Shown piece by piece: positions 1-6,561 of a DNA stretch of 7,705 nucleotides. The DNA is from Holophagaceae bacterium. Lineage in GTDB: Bacteria > Acidobacteriota > Holophagae > Holophagales > Holophagaceae. The notes under the pieces were generated by a model that had not been told where the DNA came from, ran no database searches, and saw nothing but the letters and a program-made list of their open reading frames with translations. Position numbers and translations under genes: made by a program. The stretch is from contig JANXYT010000494.1 of assembly GCA_025355915.1 (NCBI GenBank), positions 1-7,705 of the forward strand. Direction: 5' to 3'. Numbering within the stretch: position 1 is the first letter of the stretch; each line of letters opens with the position of its first letter.

Positions 1-6
1 GAAGGC

Positions 7-837
7 CTAGAGCCCCAGCCGCACTTGATTCCCACCTTCCTCGAACCACAAGGCATCCGCATCGGTGACGGAAGGCGGAGGCGCGGCCCCGGGGACCAGG
101 ACGCAGCGGGTAAGGCGGCCGACCGACCGTGACGTAGGATGCAAATAACAACCGAACAGGCGGCCCTCCTGGTCCGGCGCCAACCCTGCGGCGGCCTGAA
201 TGAGGGCATCGGCGGTGCCCACTTCGCGCCAGGGGAAGGGCTCCACCACCACCCCCAGGTGGAAGGGCAGGCGCGGGCGCAGGTCGTTCACTTCGCTGGG
301 GCCCTCGGGCAGCAGGGCCAGCGCCTCGGGCGACCAGGCGGCGGCGCCGGTGAAGTGAAAAGGTCCTTTCGGCCCCACCACGCCCTTGGGCAGCACGTGG
401 TCCTGATCATCCATCCACACTGGATTCCAGCCGCCCCCGGGATGGGGGATGAGCAGCCAGCTGAGGGTGGCCTGGGCCGTTCGGTGGCCCGCCCTCAACT
501 GATCGAAGGGGACGGCGTCCGCCCATACGTCGGCATTCCAGGTGAGCAGTTCCGCGGCCACGCGCCCCCGTGCGTGAAGCAGACCGCCGGCGCTTCCCAG
601 CAGCTCGCGCTCCTCGAACAGCTCCAGGTCCTGGGCCACCGCCCGCAGGCGCTCCGGCAGCAGGTGGGCGTTGCAGCCGAGGCGCCGGAGGCCATGGGCC
701 TGCAGGGCCGCGGCGCCCCACTGCAGAAGCGCTCGTCCCTGGAGCGTCCAGGCGGGCTTGGGTAGGCATTGGCTCAGGGGTCCCATGCGGAGGCCCAGCC
801 CCGCCGCCAGGAGGAAGCCCTCCAGGGGTTCAGGCAT
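7..837 (-). CDS. Sugar-phosphate nucleotidyltransferase (MurU/GlmU-N-like, NTP_transferase family)
   Basis: 276-aa protein of the nucleotidyltransferase fold that couples a sugar-1-phosphate to a nucleoside triphosphate to give a nucleotide sugar in the cytoplasm. Seen: N-terminal hydrophobic strand and signature LAAGLGLRM (residues 10-18) followed by LPKP (25-28), the NTP-binding loop and its lysine; GSAGG (81-85), equivalent to the usual GTAGG; WNADVW (100-105), the metal-binding Asp region. The C-terminal ~50 residues look like a short remnant of a left-handed beta-helix tail. The usual Thr of GxGTRM is Leu here. The start ATG at 837 is chosen because the fold begins right after it; the longer open frame upstream (to 966) is low-complexity antisense of the neighbour. 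It overlaps the upstream CNNM gene by 8 bp, so it is probably translationally coupled, third in a three-gene operon. Substrate cannot be assigned; MurNAc-1-P uridylyl transfer (MurU) is one possibility. Confidence 0.85.
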   Translation of the reverse strand: MPEPLEGFLLAAGLGLRMGPLSQCLPKPAWTLQGRALLQWGAAALQAHGLRRLGCNAHLLPERLRAVAQDLELFEERELLGSAGGLLHARGRVAAELLTWNADVWADAVPFDQLRAGHRTAQATLSWLLIPHPGGGWNPVWMDDQDHVLPKGVVGPKGPFHFTGAAAWSPEALALLPEGPSEVNDLRPRLPFHLGVVVEPFPWREVGTADALIQAAAGLAPDQEGRLFGCYLHPTSRSVGRLTRCVLVPGAAPPPSVTDADALWFEEGGNQVRLGL

Positions 838-2158
838 CGGCCTCGTCCGGTGCCGGGGGCAGGGGCAGGGGCTTGAGGAGGAACTGGCCGGGTGCGAGCC
901 CGCGCATGGAGAGCACGCGGATGCGCCAGCCCTGGATGCGCAATTCGTCGCCCGGCCGCAGCACACGGCCCAGGCGCTCCTGGAAGAAACCGCCGAGGCT
1001 CACTGAACCAGCCTCGGCCTGCAGGTCCAGCTCCAGGTGGTCGATCAGCTGTTCCAGCATGACGTCGCCCTGGGCCAGCCAGGCGCCGCCGCGGGTCTTC
1101 CGCAGCTGAATGGCCTCGCGGTCGAACTCGTCCTGGATTTCGCCGACCAGCTCCTCCAGCACGTCTTCCAGGGTCACCAGGCCGTCCACCCCGCCATGCT
1201 CGTTCACCACCAGGGCGAGGTGCTGCTTGCGCTGCTGGATTTCCAGCAGCAGGCCCTGGATGGGTTTCATCTCGGGCACGAAGAAGGCTGGGCGGGCCAA
1301 GGCGCGCAGATCCACCCGGTCCCGGCCGTCCTGCATGGCCCAGAGCAGCTCCTTGAGGTGGATGACGCCGACCACCCGGTCGAGATCACCCTCCACCAGC
1401 GGAATGCGCGTGTGGGGCGTCGTGCGTGCCAGGGCCAGGTTGGCCTCCAGGCTTTGGTGCAGGTCGAAGCAGACCACCTGAGCCCGGGGCACGGCGATCT
1501 CCTTCACGGTGCGCCGGCTGAAATCGAAGAGGTTTTCGATGAGCTCCTTGCGGTCCAACTCTAGGTGGCCCTCGGCCTGGCTGCGTTCCAACATCCGGCG
1601 AAACTCGGCTTCGCTGGGCAGCAGGTCCTCTGCGTCCACTTCGGGATGGACGCCAAACACCCGCAGCACGAGGTGGCTTAGCTTCGTGAGTCCCCAGGTG
1701 AGGGGCCGGACCAGCCGGGACCAGGCCAGCAGGGGCGCGGCGGTGCGCAGGGCCCAGGGCACCGCGGACCGGATGGCCAGGCTGCGGGGCACCAGTTCAG
1801 CCAATACCACATGGAGCGTGGTCATCACCAGCAGGGCCAGGCCCGAACTGAGTGGCAAGATCAGCTTCGGCCAGGGCAGGTGGCCGAAGAGGTTGCTGAA
1901 GGCGTGGCTGAACAGTCCTTCACCCACCGCGCCCAGGGTCAAGGCACAGAGCACGATGCCCGCCTGGATGGAGGACAGGTGATGGGAAAGGCCACGATGG
2001 ATCTCGAGAGCGCCGGCAGCGCGGGGGTCCCCTTCCACCAGGGCTTCCAATTGCGTCTCGCGAACGCGCACCGCCGCGAATTCGGCCATGACGAAAAAGG
2101 CGCTGAGGGCGATGAGGGCGACGCAGATGAGGGCCGCAACAAGGGTCACAGCGGTCAA
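830..2158 (-). CDS. CNNM/CorC-HlyC family membrane protein (DUF21 + CBS pair + CorC_HlyC domain)
   Basis: 442-aa inner-membrane protein of the hemolysin C/CorC/CNNM family, linked in known members to Mg2+/Co2+ efflux or resistance. Seen: transmembrane DUF21 domain (about 3-185) with the family motif FFVMAEFAAVRVR (21-33) and further hydrophobic helices near 62-80, 98-122 and 134-150, with AELVPRSLA (120-128) matching the family's GEIxPKxLA. A CBS pair spans about 205-335 with the hallmark NEHGGVDGLVTLEDVLEELVGE (319-340, quoted up to its core), then a C-terminal CorC_HlyC domain (about 350-430). The start is TTG at 2158, overlapping the TGA of the coiled-coil gene as TTGA; a GTG three codons later (2149) has a better-spaced GGGG upstream and is an alternative. 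The length is normal for the family. Whether it truly transports ions, and which, is not shown by sequence. Confidence 0.9.
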   Translation of the reverse strand: MTAVTLVAALICVALIALSAFFVMAEFAAVRVRETQLEALVEGDPRAAGALEIHRGLSHHLSSIQAGIVLCALTLGAVGEGLFSHAFSNLFGHLPWPKLILPLSSGLALLVMTTLHVVLAELVPRSLAIRSAVPWALRTAAPLLAWSRLVRPLTWGLTKLSHLVLRVFGVHPEVDAEDLLPSEAEFRRMLERSQAEGHLELDRKELIENLFDFSRRTVKEIAVPRAQVVCFDLHQSLEANLALARTTPHTRIPLVEGDLDRVVGVIHLKELLWAMQDGRDRVDLRALARPAFFVPEMKPIQGLLLEIQQRKQHLALVVNEHGGVDGLVTLEDVLEELVGEIQDEFDREAIQLRKTRGGAWLAQGDVMLEQLIDHLELDLQAEAGSVSLGGFFQERLGRVLRPGDELRIQGWRIRVLSMRGLAPGQFLLKPLPLPPAPDEADA

Positions 2159-3831
2159 CCCCGAGCTAGGTCCGAACCGCGCCGGAGCTTGTCCTGGATC
2201 TCCTGCAGGAGGACATCGAGGTTTTTCAGGCGATCGCGGTGATCGGAGAGTTGGCCGTGCACGGCCTGTTTTTCCCGCTCCACGGTCGCATGCGCCTCCT
2301 GCTGGGCGGTCAGCGCCTGGTTCAGGCGGGCGATCTCCGCGTCCTTGTGGTCCAAGCCGTCCATCAGTTCGAGCCGCTCGCCTTCATGCTGGATCCTGGC
2401 CTCGTCCAACTCCTGGTGCATCCCGCCGAGTTGGAAGGTGAGGTGGGCGATCTCGTCCTGATGCTGCTGGACCACTTCCTGCCGCGCCAGCAGCTGCTGC
2501 TCCCCCTCGAGCACCCGCGCCTGGCTGGCCTCCAGCTCCGCCTCCCGCTGCCGAAGCTGAGTGCCCAATTCCGCCAGGTCGCGGCCTTGGCCGCGCAGGG
2601 TGGCCTCGAGCCCAGCGAGTTCCAACTGCAGGGTGTGGGCCTTCTCCTTGTAGCCCGCCACCTCGAGCAAAGCCGCCTGATGGATCCCCTCGAGGCTGGC
2701 ATGCTGCTCGACCAGACCTTCAATGGTGGTGTGGAGCTGGCCTTGGGACTCGAGGGCGGCCTCCAGCTCCTGCTGCTTCGCGAGCAGGGCTTCCTCTTTC
2801 GCGGCCAGGGCGGGTTCGAGTTCTTGGACCTTCGCCTGGAAGGGTTCCAGATCGAGGGATTCCCGCAACAGCCGGTCCCGGTCCTTGAGCAACTCGATCG
2901 CGCGCTGGGACTTCTCGCCCACCTGGTGGTTGAGGGTTTCCACCTGCTGGATCAACTCCGTGCGCTCCGTGAGGGCCTCTTTCAGCTGGGCTTTGAGCGT
3001 CTCGGCGCTTTCGCCTTCGCGCCCGCGGCTCTCTTCGAGGCCACGCAGGGCCGCCTGGGTTTCTGCCAGACGCGCCTTCAACGTTTCGGCTTCGCGGTTG
3101 CTTCGCTCCAGTTCATCCAGGTTCAGGGTCACCGAATTCAGCTGCCTCTGGACCTGCTGTGCCTCGGCTTCGGCCGCCTGTAGGCGCTGATCCGCGGCCG
3201 CCAGACGCTGTTCCTTGGCCCGCAGCTCATCATGAAGGGCCTTGACCTGTTCTTCCAGCAGCCGCACGCGGCTCGTATCAGGGGGGGCGGTGGCCTTGGC
3301 GTCCAGGTGGGTGGTCTGGACCGATGAGGACGGGCGAACTCCGAACACCGGGGCCGAGGCGGGAGCCGGGCCATCCAGGGCGCTCTTGAGGCCATCCAGC
3401 CAATCATCGCCCAGCTCCGTGTCCACCAGCTCGCCGAGAGGGTTGTCCGGGTCCAGGGTCCGGCCTGGCACCAGGGGCGTGAGCGCTGCGACAAGGGAAC
3501 TGGGCGCGATGGGCTTGTGGAGGTAGAGGTCCGCCCGGCCCTTCAAGCTCTGGTGGCGCCGGTATTCCTCCTCGGTGGCTTTGGCGCTGATGAGGGCGAT
3601 CTTCACGCCATCCAGCTTCGCGTTCTTGCGGATGGTGGAGCAGAGGGTGTAGCCCTTGTTGTCGGCCACTTCCACACAAATGAACACGGCAGCGAAGGCG
3701 CCGCTTTCCAGACGCGACACCACCCCTTCCGTCGAGCCAGCCACCTCGAGATCGAAAGCCGCCTCGAGGCTGACTTGATGCTCCTTGAGGAAACTCCGGT
3801 CGCTGTCCACGAGGAGGAGGCGCTGGCCCAT
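2155..3831 (-). CDS. Pseudo-receiver domain protein with long coiled coil (FrzS/AglZ-like architecture)
   Basis: 558-aa protein. Residues 3-120 form a CheY-like receiver: LLLVDSD (5-11) supplies the acidic pair (D9, D11), S82 is the switch Ser/Thr and K106 in HKP is the conserved Lys. Counting back eight residues from the loop glycine G60 places C52, not Asp, at the phosphoacceptor site, with E54 two residues on; so this is probably a pseudo-receiver. A Pro/Ala/Ser-rich linker (about 121-187) leads to a nearly continuous heptad-rich coiled coil (about 188-550) full of Glu, Gln, Leu and Ala. The same layout is known from Myxococcus FrzS and AglZ, which act in polar protein localisation and motility; a scaffold role here is inference. 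ATG at 3831 is preceded by a good ribosome binding site (AAGGA at 3838-3842, 6-nt spacer). First gene of a three-gene operon; its stop overlaps the next start. Confidence 0.85.
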   Translation of the reverse strand: MGQRLLLVDSDRSFLKEHQVSLEAAFDLEVAGSTEGVVSRLESGAFAAVFICVEVADNKGYTLCSTIRKNAKLDGVKIALISAKATEEEYRRHQSLKGRADLYLHKPIAPSSLVAALTPLVPGRTLDPDNPLGELVDTELGDDWLDGLKSALDGPAPASAPVFGVRPSSSVQTTHLDAKATAPPDTSRVRLLEEQVKALHDELRAKEQRLAAADQRLQAAEAEAQQVQRQLNSVTLNLDELERSNREAETLKARLAETQAALRGLEESRGREGESAETLKAQLKEALTERTELIQQVETLNHQVGEKSQRAIELLKDRDRLLRESLDLEPFQAKVQELEPALAAKEEALLAKQQELEAALESQGQLHTTIEGLVEQHASLEGIHQAALLEVAGYKEKAHTLQLELAGLEATLRGQGRDLAELGTQLRQREAELEASQARVLEGEQQLLARQEVVQQHQDEIAHLTFQLGGMHQELDEARIQHEGERLELMDGLDHKDAEIARLNQALTAQQEAHATVEREKQAVHGQLSDHRDRLKNLDVLLQEIQDKLRRGSDLARG

Positions 3832-3875
3832 GATCGATCCTTAGCCTGGGTTGAACCCTCGAGTCTAGCTGAATC

Positions 3876-3906
3876 AAGGAAGCCCCGGTACGTCCGGGGC
3901 TTCCTT
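3876..3906. terminator. Perfect 13-bp hairpin between htrA and the coiled-coil operon
   Basis: Arms 3876-3888 and 3894-3906 are perfect inverted repeats (AAGGAAGCCCCGG and its complement) around a 5-nt loop. It lies 25 nt past the htrA stop codon and 44 nt before the next start, so it fits a factor-independent terminator for htrA. The T-run after the stem is weak on both strands (CTTCCTT belongs to the stem itself), so termination efficiency is uncertain; it could also work as a 3'-end stabiliser. Confidence 0.75.
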
Positions 3907-3931
3907 CTGCGGCAACTTTAGGCGCGAACCC

Positions 3932-5434
3932 TCAGCGAGGGGGGATGGCCAGGGTGACCTTCTGATTCCCGTTGGGCGACTGGACAAAGAGCAGCAGGGT
4001 GCGGCCCTCGGCCTTCTTCACCGCGACGTTGAACTCGGCGAGGGTGTTCACGGCCACTCGACCCACCGCGGTGATGATCATGCCGGGGGCCATGCCGCGG
4101 TCCGCAGCGGGTGAACGGGGATCGACGGCGGTCACCACCACGCCCTTGAGCCGGTTCTTGAGGTCCGCAGGCTCGACGGTGAAGCCATAGCTCTTCTCGA
4201 GGTTCAGGCTCTTCAGATCGCCCTGGGGTTTCTGAACCGGTTCATCCTCAGGCTCTTCCCCGGCCTCCCGGCGGCGCTTTTCCTCGATGGCCTTGCGATC
4301 CCCCAGCGTGGCGGTGAGCGTCAGGGTCTTGCCATCCCGCAGAATGGTCAGCTTGAGGGCCTCCCCGGCGCGTCGGCTCGACACCACGGCCACCACCTCG
4401 TCCGGGCTGCGCACCGGCTGTCCATCCAGGGCCGTGATGACATCCAGCCGTTGGAGACCGGCCTTGTCGGCGGCCTCTCCCTTCTCGACGGTGCTGACCA
4501 CCACCCCTTCCTTGGCGCCGAGGGCATCCTGGTAGGCCTGGTCCAGGTCCGCGGGACTGATGCCCAGGTAGCCGCGGCTCACGGGTTTGCCACTGCGCAG
4601 GTCCTTGAGGATGCGGTTCACCTGGCTGATGGGCACGGCGAAGCCGATGTTCTGTCCGGCGGGATTGATGGCGGAGTTGATGCCGACCACCTCCCCCTGA
4701 AGGTTCAGCAGCGGTCCCCCGGAGTTGCCCCGATTGATGGCGGCATCCGTCTGCAGGAAGGAGCTGACCCCCGTATCCAGCTTGCGACCCTTGGCGCTGA
4801 TGATGCCCTGGGTGACCGTGTGCTCCAGGCCGAACGGATTGCCGATGGCGACCACCCATTCGCCGATGCGCACCGAATCCGAATCGCCCAGCTTGGCGTA
4901 GGGCAGGTGCGCGGCGTCGATCTTGATGAGGGCGATGTCCAGTTCCTTGTCCTTGCCCAGGACCGTCGCTTTGTACGTCTTCAGGTCGCTGGTCTTCACT
5001 TCCAGCGTATTGTCCCCGCCGCCCATGCTGGCGATCACGTGGTAGTTCGTGAGGATCTCGCCCGAGGGGGAGATGATCACGCCCGAGCCCGAGGAGGCGG
5101 CCCGCTGTTCGTCTTCCCCGCCCCGGGGCGTGCGCCGCTGCTGCGGCCCCCCAGGTCCGAAGAAAAAGTCGAAGAAGTCCTGCCCCCCGACCTGGGGATG
5201 CTCAAAACGGCGGTTCTTCACGAAGCTGGTGTTGGTGATGGCCACCACCGTGGGATTCAGCTTCTCGGCCACGTCCGCGATGGGTGGCAGCCGGTCCAGG
5301 CCCTTCGCGTCCACCACCACGGGTTTTTCTTCCTGGGCCGCCACCTTCCACCCGTGGCTGAGTCCCATGCCCAGAGCCATGCAACCGGCCGCAAAGGCCG
5401 ACAACCCAAGTACCTGTTTCACCTGACGCCTCAT
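3932..5434 (-). CDS. Periplasmic HtrA/DegP-like serine protease with two PDZ domains
   Basis: 500-aa envelope protein-quality-control protease (S1C family). Seen: basic N-terminus MRRQVKQ followed by a hydrophobic stretch to about residue 35 (signal peptide or anchor); protease domain about 49-274 with catalytic triad H132 (TNYHVI), D166 (LDIALIKI) and S238 (GNSGGPL); Phe-rich loop FFDFFFG near 87-93, typical of the DegP/DegQ/MucD loop LA; PDZ1 about 286-380; a charged Glu/Arg/Lys linker; PDZ2 about 416-485. Length is typical for DegP/DegQ. ATG at 5434 is preferred because GAGGAG precedes it by 4 nt and it directly begins a signal-like sequence; ATG at 5446 (four codons longer) is possible, and the frame stays open to 5512. 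Monocistronic: the hairpin at 3876-3906 follows. An AAGC sequence inside the hydrophobic segment (C18) weakly resembles a lipobox. Confidence 0.93.
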   Translation of the reverse strand: MRRQVKQVLGLSAFAAGCMALGMGLSHGWKVAAQEEKPVVVDAKGLDRLPPIADVAEKLNPTVVAITNTSFVKNRRFEHPQVGGQDFFDFFFGPGGPQQRRTPRGGEDEQRAASSGSGVIISPSGEILTNYHVIASMGGGDNTLEVKTSDLKTYKATVLGKDKELDIALIKIDAAHLPYAKLGDSDSVRIGEWVVAIGNPFGLEHTVTQGIISAKGRKLDTGVSSFLQTDAAINRGNSGGPLLNLQGEVVGINSAINPAGQNIGFAVPISQVNRILKDLRSGKPVSRGYLGISPADLDQAYQDALGAKEGVVVSTVEKGEAADKAGLQRLDVITALDGQPVRSPDEVVAVVSSRRAGEALKLTILRDGKTLTLTATLGDRKAIEEKRRREAGEEPEDEPVQKPQGDLKSLNLEKSYGFTVEPADLKNRLKGVVVTAVDPRSPAADRGMAPGMIITAVGRVAVNTLAEFNVAVKKAEGRTLLLFVQSPNGNQKVTLAIPPR

Positions 5435-5468
5435 GGAACTCCTCATTCGGCCGGACCCCCGGCATGTC

Positions 5469-5498
5469 TTTCGATGACCGCAGTCCCCCGAAGGTTCC
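5469..5498 (-). promoter_or_regulatory. Possible ECF-sigma-type promoter for the htrA-like gene
   Basis: On the minus strand, GGAACC (5498-5493) and TCGAAA (5474-5469) are separated by 18 nt and lie about 35 nt before the htrA start. GGAAC-type -35 boxes are typical of extracytoplasmic-function sigma factors, which control htrA/degP genes in several bacteria. The -10 match is loose, so this is a motif-level suggestion only. Confidence 0.25.
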
Positions 5499-5500
5499 CG

Positions 5501-5528
5501 CTGGCCTTCCACCGCCGCCCAGGATAAT
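5501..5528 (+). promoter_or_regulatory. Possible promoter of the tRNA-His gene
   Basis: GATAAT at 5523-5528 is a five-of-six match to the -10 consensus, 14 nt before the mature tRNA 5' end. The -35 candidate CTGGCC (5501-5506, 16-nt spacer) is poor. A strong -10 with a weak -35 is acceptable for a high-GC genome, but this is only a motif match. Confidence 0.3.
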
Positions 5529-5542
5529 CTGGATGGTCCGAC

Positions 5543-5620
5543 GGCGGCTGTAGCTCAGTTGGTTAGAGTACTGGATTGTGATTCCAGGTGTCGTGGGTTC
5601 GAGTCCCATCAGCCGCCCCA
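5543..5620 (+). tRNA. tRNA-His (anticodon GTG), CCA encoded
   Basis: Full cloverleaf: 8-bp acceptor stem 5543-5550 with 5610-5617, including the histidine-specific extra G-1 (5543) paired to C73 (5617); T8-A9; D stem 5553-5556/5566-5569 (one G-T wobble); anticodon stem 5571-5575/5583-5587 around loop TTGTGAT with anticodon GTG at 5578-5580; T stem 5593-5597/5605-5609 with TTCGAGT loop; genomic CCA at 5618-5620. The sequence is close to bacterial tRNA-His in general. Its 3' end may be an integration site, because unrecognised genes begin right downstream. Confidence 0.98.
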
Positions 5621-5632
5621 GATCAAGAAGAC

Positions 5633-5666
5633 GAAAGCCCTGATAGCCACTAGCTTCAGGGCTTTC
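5633..5666. terminator. Hairpin just downstream of tRNA-His, likely terminator
   Basis: Perfect 11-bp inverted repeat GAAAGCCCTGA (5633-5643) and TCAGGGCTTTC (5656-5666); three further pairs (5645-5647 with 5653-5655) are possible past a bulged T. It lies 12 nt after the tRNA CCA end, the expected place for the tRNA transcript terminator. The tail is TTTCCCC, a short T-run. Because the arm begins GAAA, it could also end transcripts arriving on the minus strand from the gene cassette at 5853-7705. Confidence 0.65.
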
Positions 5667-5700
5667 CCCTGTTCTGGCACCAGGGACTAGCTGAGTGCAG

Positions 5701-5720
5701 TTCGGTGCTATTCGGTGCTC
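5701..5720. repeat. Tandem 10-bp direct repeat TTCGGTGCT[A/C]
   Basis: Two adjacent copies, 5701-5710 and 5711-5720, identical in nine of ten positions. Period is one helical turn. They are flanked by a short inverted pair GGGACT (5683-5688) and AGTCCC (5724-5729). Found in the non-coding stretch between the tRNA and the unknown cassette. Purpose unknown; protein-binding sites (regulator or recombinase arm sites) are possible. Confidence 0.6.
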
Positions 5721-5852
5721 GTAAGTCCCCTGTTTTGCCCGTGAGACCCGCCCGTTGTGGTGTATTTGTGGGGCACTTCCAGGGAGCACACCACCCGGGG
5801 TGGTGCAGCAGTGGTGGGCCTGGGGGTGGGTAGGAGGGCCACTGACACCCCC
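5721..5852. other. Non-coding stretch with overlapping inverted repeats at the 3' end of the unknown cassette
   Basis: No credible gene. On the cassette's transcript (minus strand), CAGTGG (5844-5839) can pair with CCACTG (5814-5809) just after the last stop codon. Next, an 8-bp palindrome, CACCACCC (5789-5796) with GGGTGGTG (5798-5805), has only one central base. In addition, ACACCAC (5788-5794) can pair with GTGGTGT (5757-5763), competing with the palindrome. No T-run follows, so these may be a GC-rich terminator region or protein-binding sites; low certainty. Confidence 0.4.
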
Positions 5853-6107
5853 TCAGACCCGGTGGACTGCCACCTCGGCATCCCCGAGTTTTCCCTCGAA
5901 CACCTCTCGACCCGTGTCGGTCATCACGCGGACGGCGCCCGCCACGCCGTAGTTGAAGGCCCAGGCGTCCTGCTCCATAACCCCTTCGACTGGGAAGCCC
6001 TGCCCCTCGACGATCACCGGGTGACCCGCCTGGACCTTGGCGAACGTGGTCTCCGAGATGCTGATCCTGTGCAAGTCGTAACCGAAGTCCACTGTTACGC
6101 GGACCAT
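5853..6107 (-). CDS. Hypothetical small beta-rich protein, last gene of unknown cassette
   Basis: 84-aa protein not recognised. It alternates hydrophobic and polar residues with many Val and Gly (VRVTVDFGY at 2-10, HPVIVEGQGFPVEGVM at 29-44, GAVRVMTDTG at 57-66), suggesting a small beta-barrel or beta-sandwich; there are no cysteines, signal peptide or membrane segment. ATG at 6107 is well supported: GGGAG at 6118-6114 on the minus strand with a 6-nt spacer, sitting across the end of the upstream gene, whose stop is only 3 nt away. Translational coupling to that gene is likely. The opposite-strand open frame over the same region has antisense-like composition, so the minus strand is preferred. 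Confidence 0.65.
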   Translation of the reverse strand: MVRVTVDFGYDLHRISISETTFAKVQAGHPVIVEGQGFPVEGVMEQDAWAFNYGVAGAVRVMTDTGREVFEGKLGDAEVAVHRV

Positions 6108-6110
6108 CGG

Positions 6111-6560
6111 CTACTCCCGCACGAAGAGCATCAGGTGGCGCCGACCATCTGGGGAGAAGTCCATCCAGAAGAGGTTGTAGGCGGGAACGGTCGGGTCGGC
6201 CAGTGCCCGGAGCAGCAGGGTGGCGCACCCCTCAGGGTGGCCCAGGATGGCGGCCACGTTGACCAGGGAGACCCCGAGCGACATTGGATCTGGGTTCCTG
6301 TCCAACCAGTCCCGCACCTTTCCGGTGATCAGGATCGGCGGGCGGGGGGCCATCCCGGGGCGTCGGAGCGGAATCGTGCCCCGCTGGTCCAGCGGGATGC
6401 CCACGACCTCGAAGCCCGCTTCGGTCAGAGGTCCCTGAAGGGTCTGGATTCGCTCGTCGAGCAGGATGGTCTCCTGGATACGTGTGGTCGTGGGAGGCGC
6501 CTGCGATGGCAGTCCCCCCTCGTAGTGGTGCTCGTCGTCCCGGATCAGGTTGATTCCCAT
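6111..6560 (-). CDS. Hypothetical protein, faint PIN-like/DUF5615 resemblance
   Basis: 149-aa cytoplasmic-looking protein, not confidently recognised. The first ~30 residues are polar and Pro/Thr-rich. From residue 32 the order of elements recalls DUF5615/PIN-like proteins: ILLDERI (33-38 region, D35 and E36), then an LTEAGFEVVGI strand (45-55), RG (60-61), PPILITGKVRDW (74-85) in the place of the family's VLVTxDxDF, then GVSLVNVAAIL (96-106) and a helix with ATLLLRAL (113-120). The first Asp of the TxDxD motif is not present, so if related it may be catalytically altered. ATG at 6560 has GGAG at 6569-6566 (5-nt spacer) and lies 1 nt after the upstream stop, so it is part of the same transcript. 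Gene reality is good; the family link is a guess. Confidence 0.65.
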   Translation of the reverse strand: MGINLIRDDEHHYEGGLPSQAPPTTTRIQETILLDERIQTLQGPLTEAGFEVVGIPLDQRGTIPLRRPGMAPRPPILITGKVRDWLDRNPDPMSLGVSLVNVAAILGHPEGCATLLLRALADPTVPAYNLFWMDFSPDGRRHLMLFVRE

Positions 6561-6561
6561 G

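Noticed and set aside
838..966. N-terminal extension of the nucleotidyltransferase frame to 966
   Set aside because: The extra residues are Cys/Ser/Pro/Arg-rich low complexity overlapping the CorC_HlyC domain codons; the enzyme fold starts right after ATG 837.
2239..3183. Plus-strand 314-aa open frame rich in Leu, Gln and Phe
   Set aside because: Antisense of the coiled-coil region; its Leu/Gln-rich repeats mirror the Glu/Gln/Leu codons of the real gene.
4451..5527. Plus-strand 358-aa open frame
   Set aside because: Antisense of the htrA-like gene; His/Val/Gly/Asp-rich composition typical of GC-rich shadow frames, and it runs into the intergenic promoter region.
5202..5789. Minus-strand 195-aa frame including MGLEPTTPGITIQYSNQLSY
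   Set aside because: This peptide is the well-known false translation of the antisense of a tRNA-His-type gene; the frame runs through the tRNA, the hairpin and the htrA 5' region.
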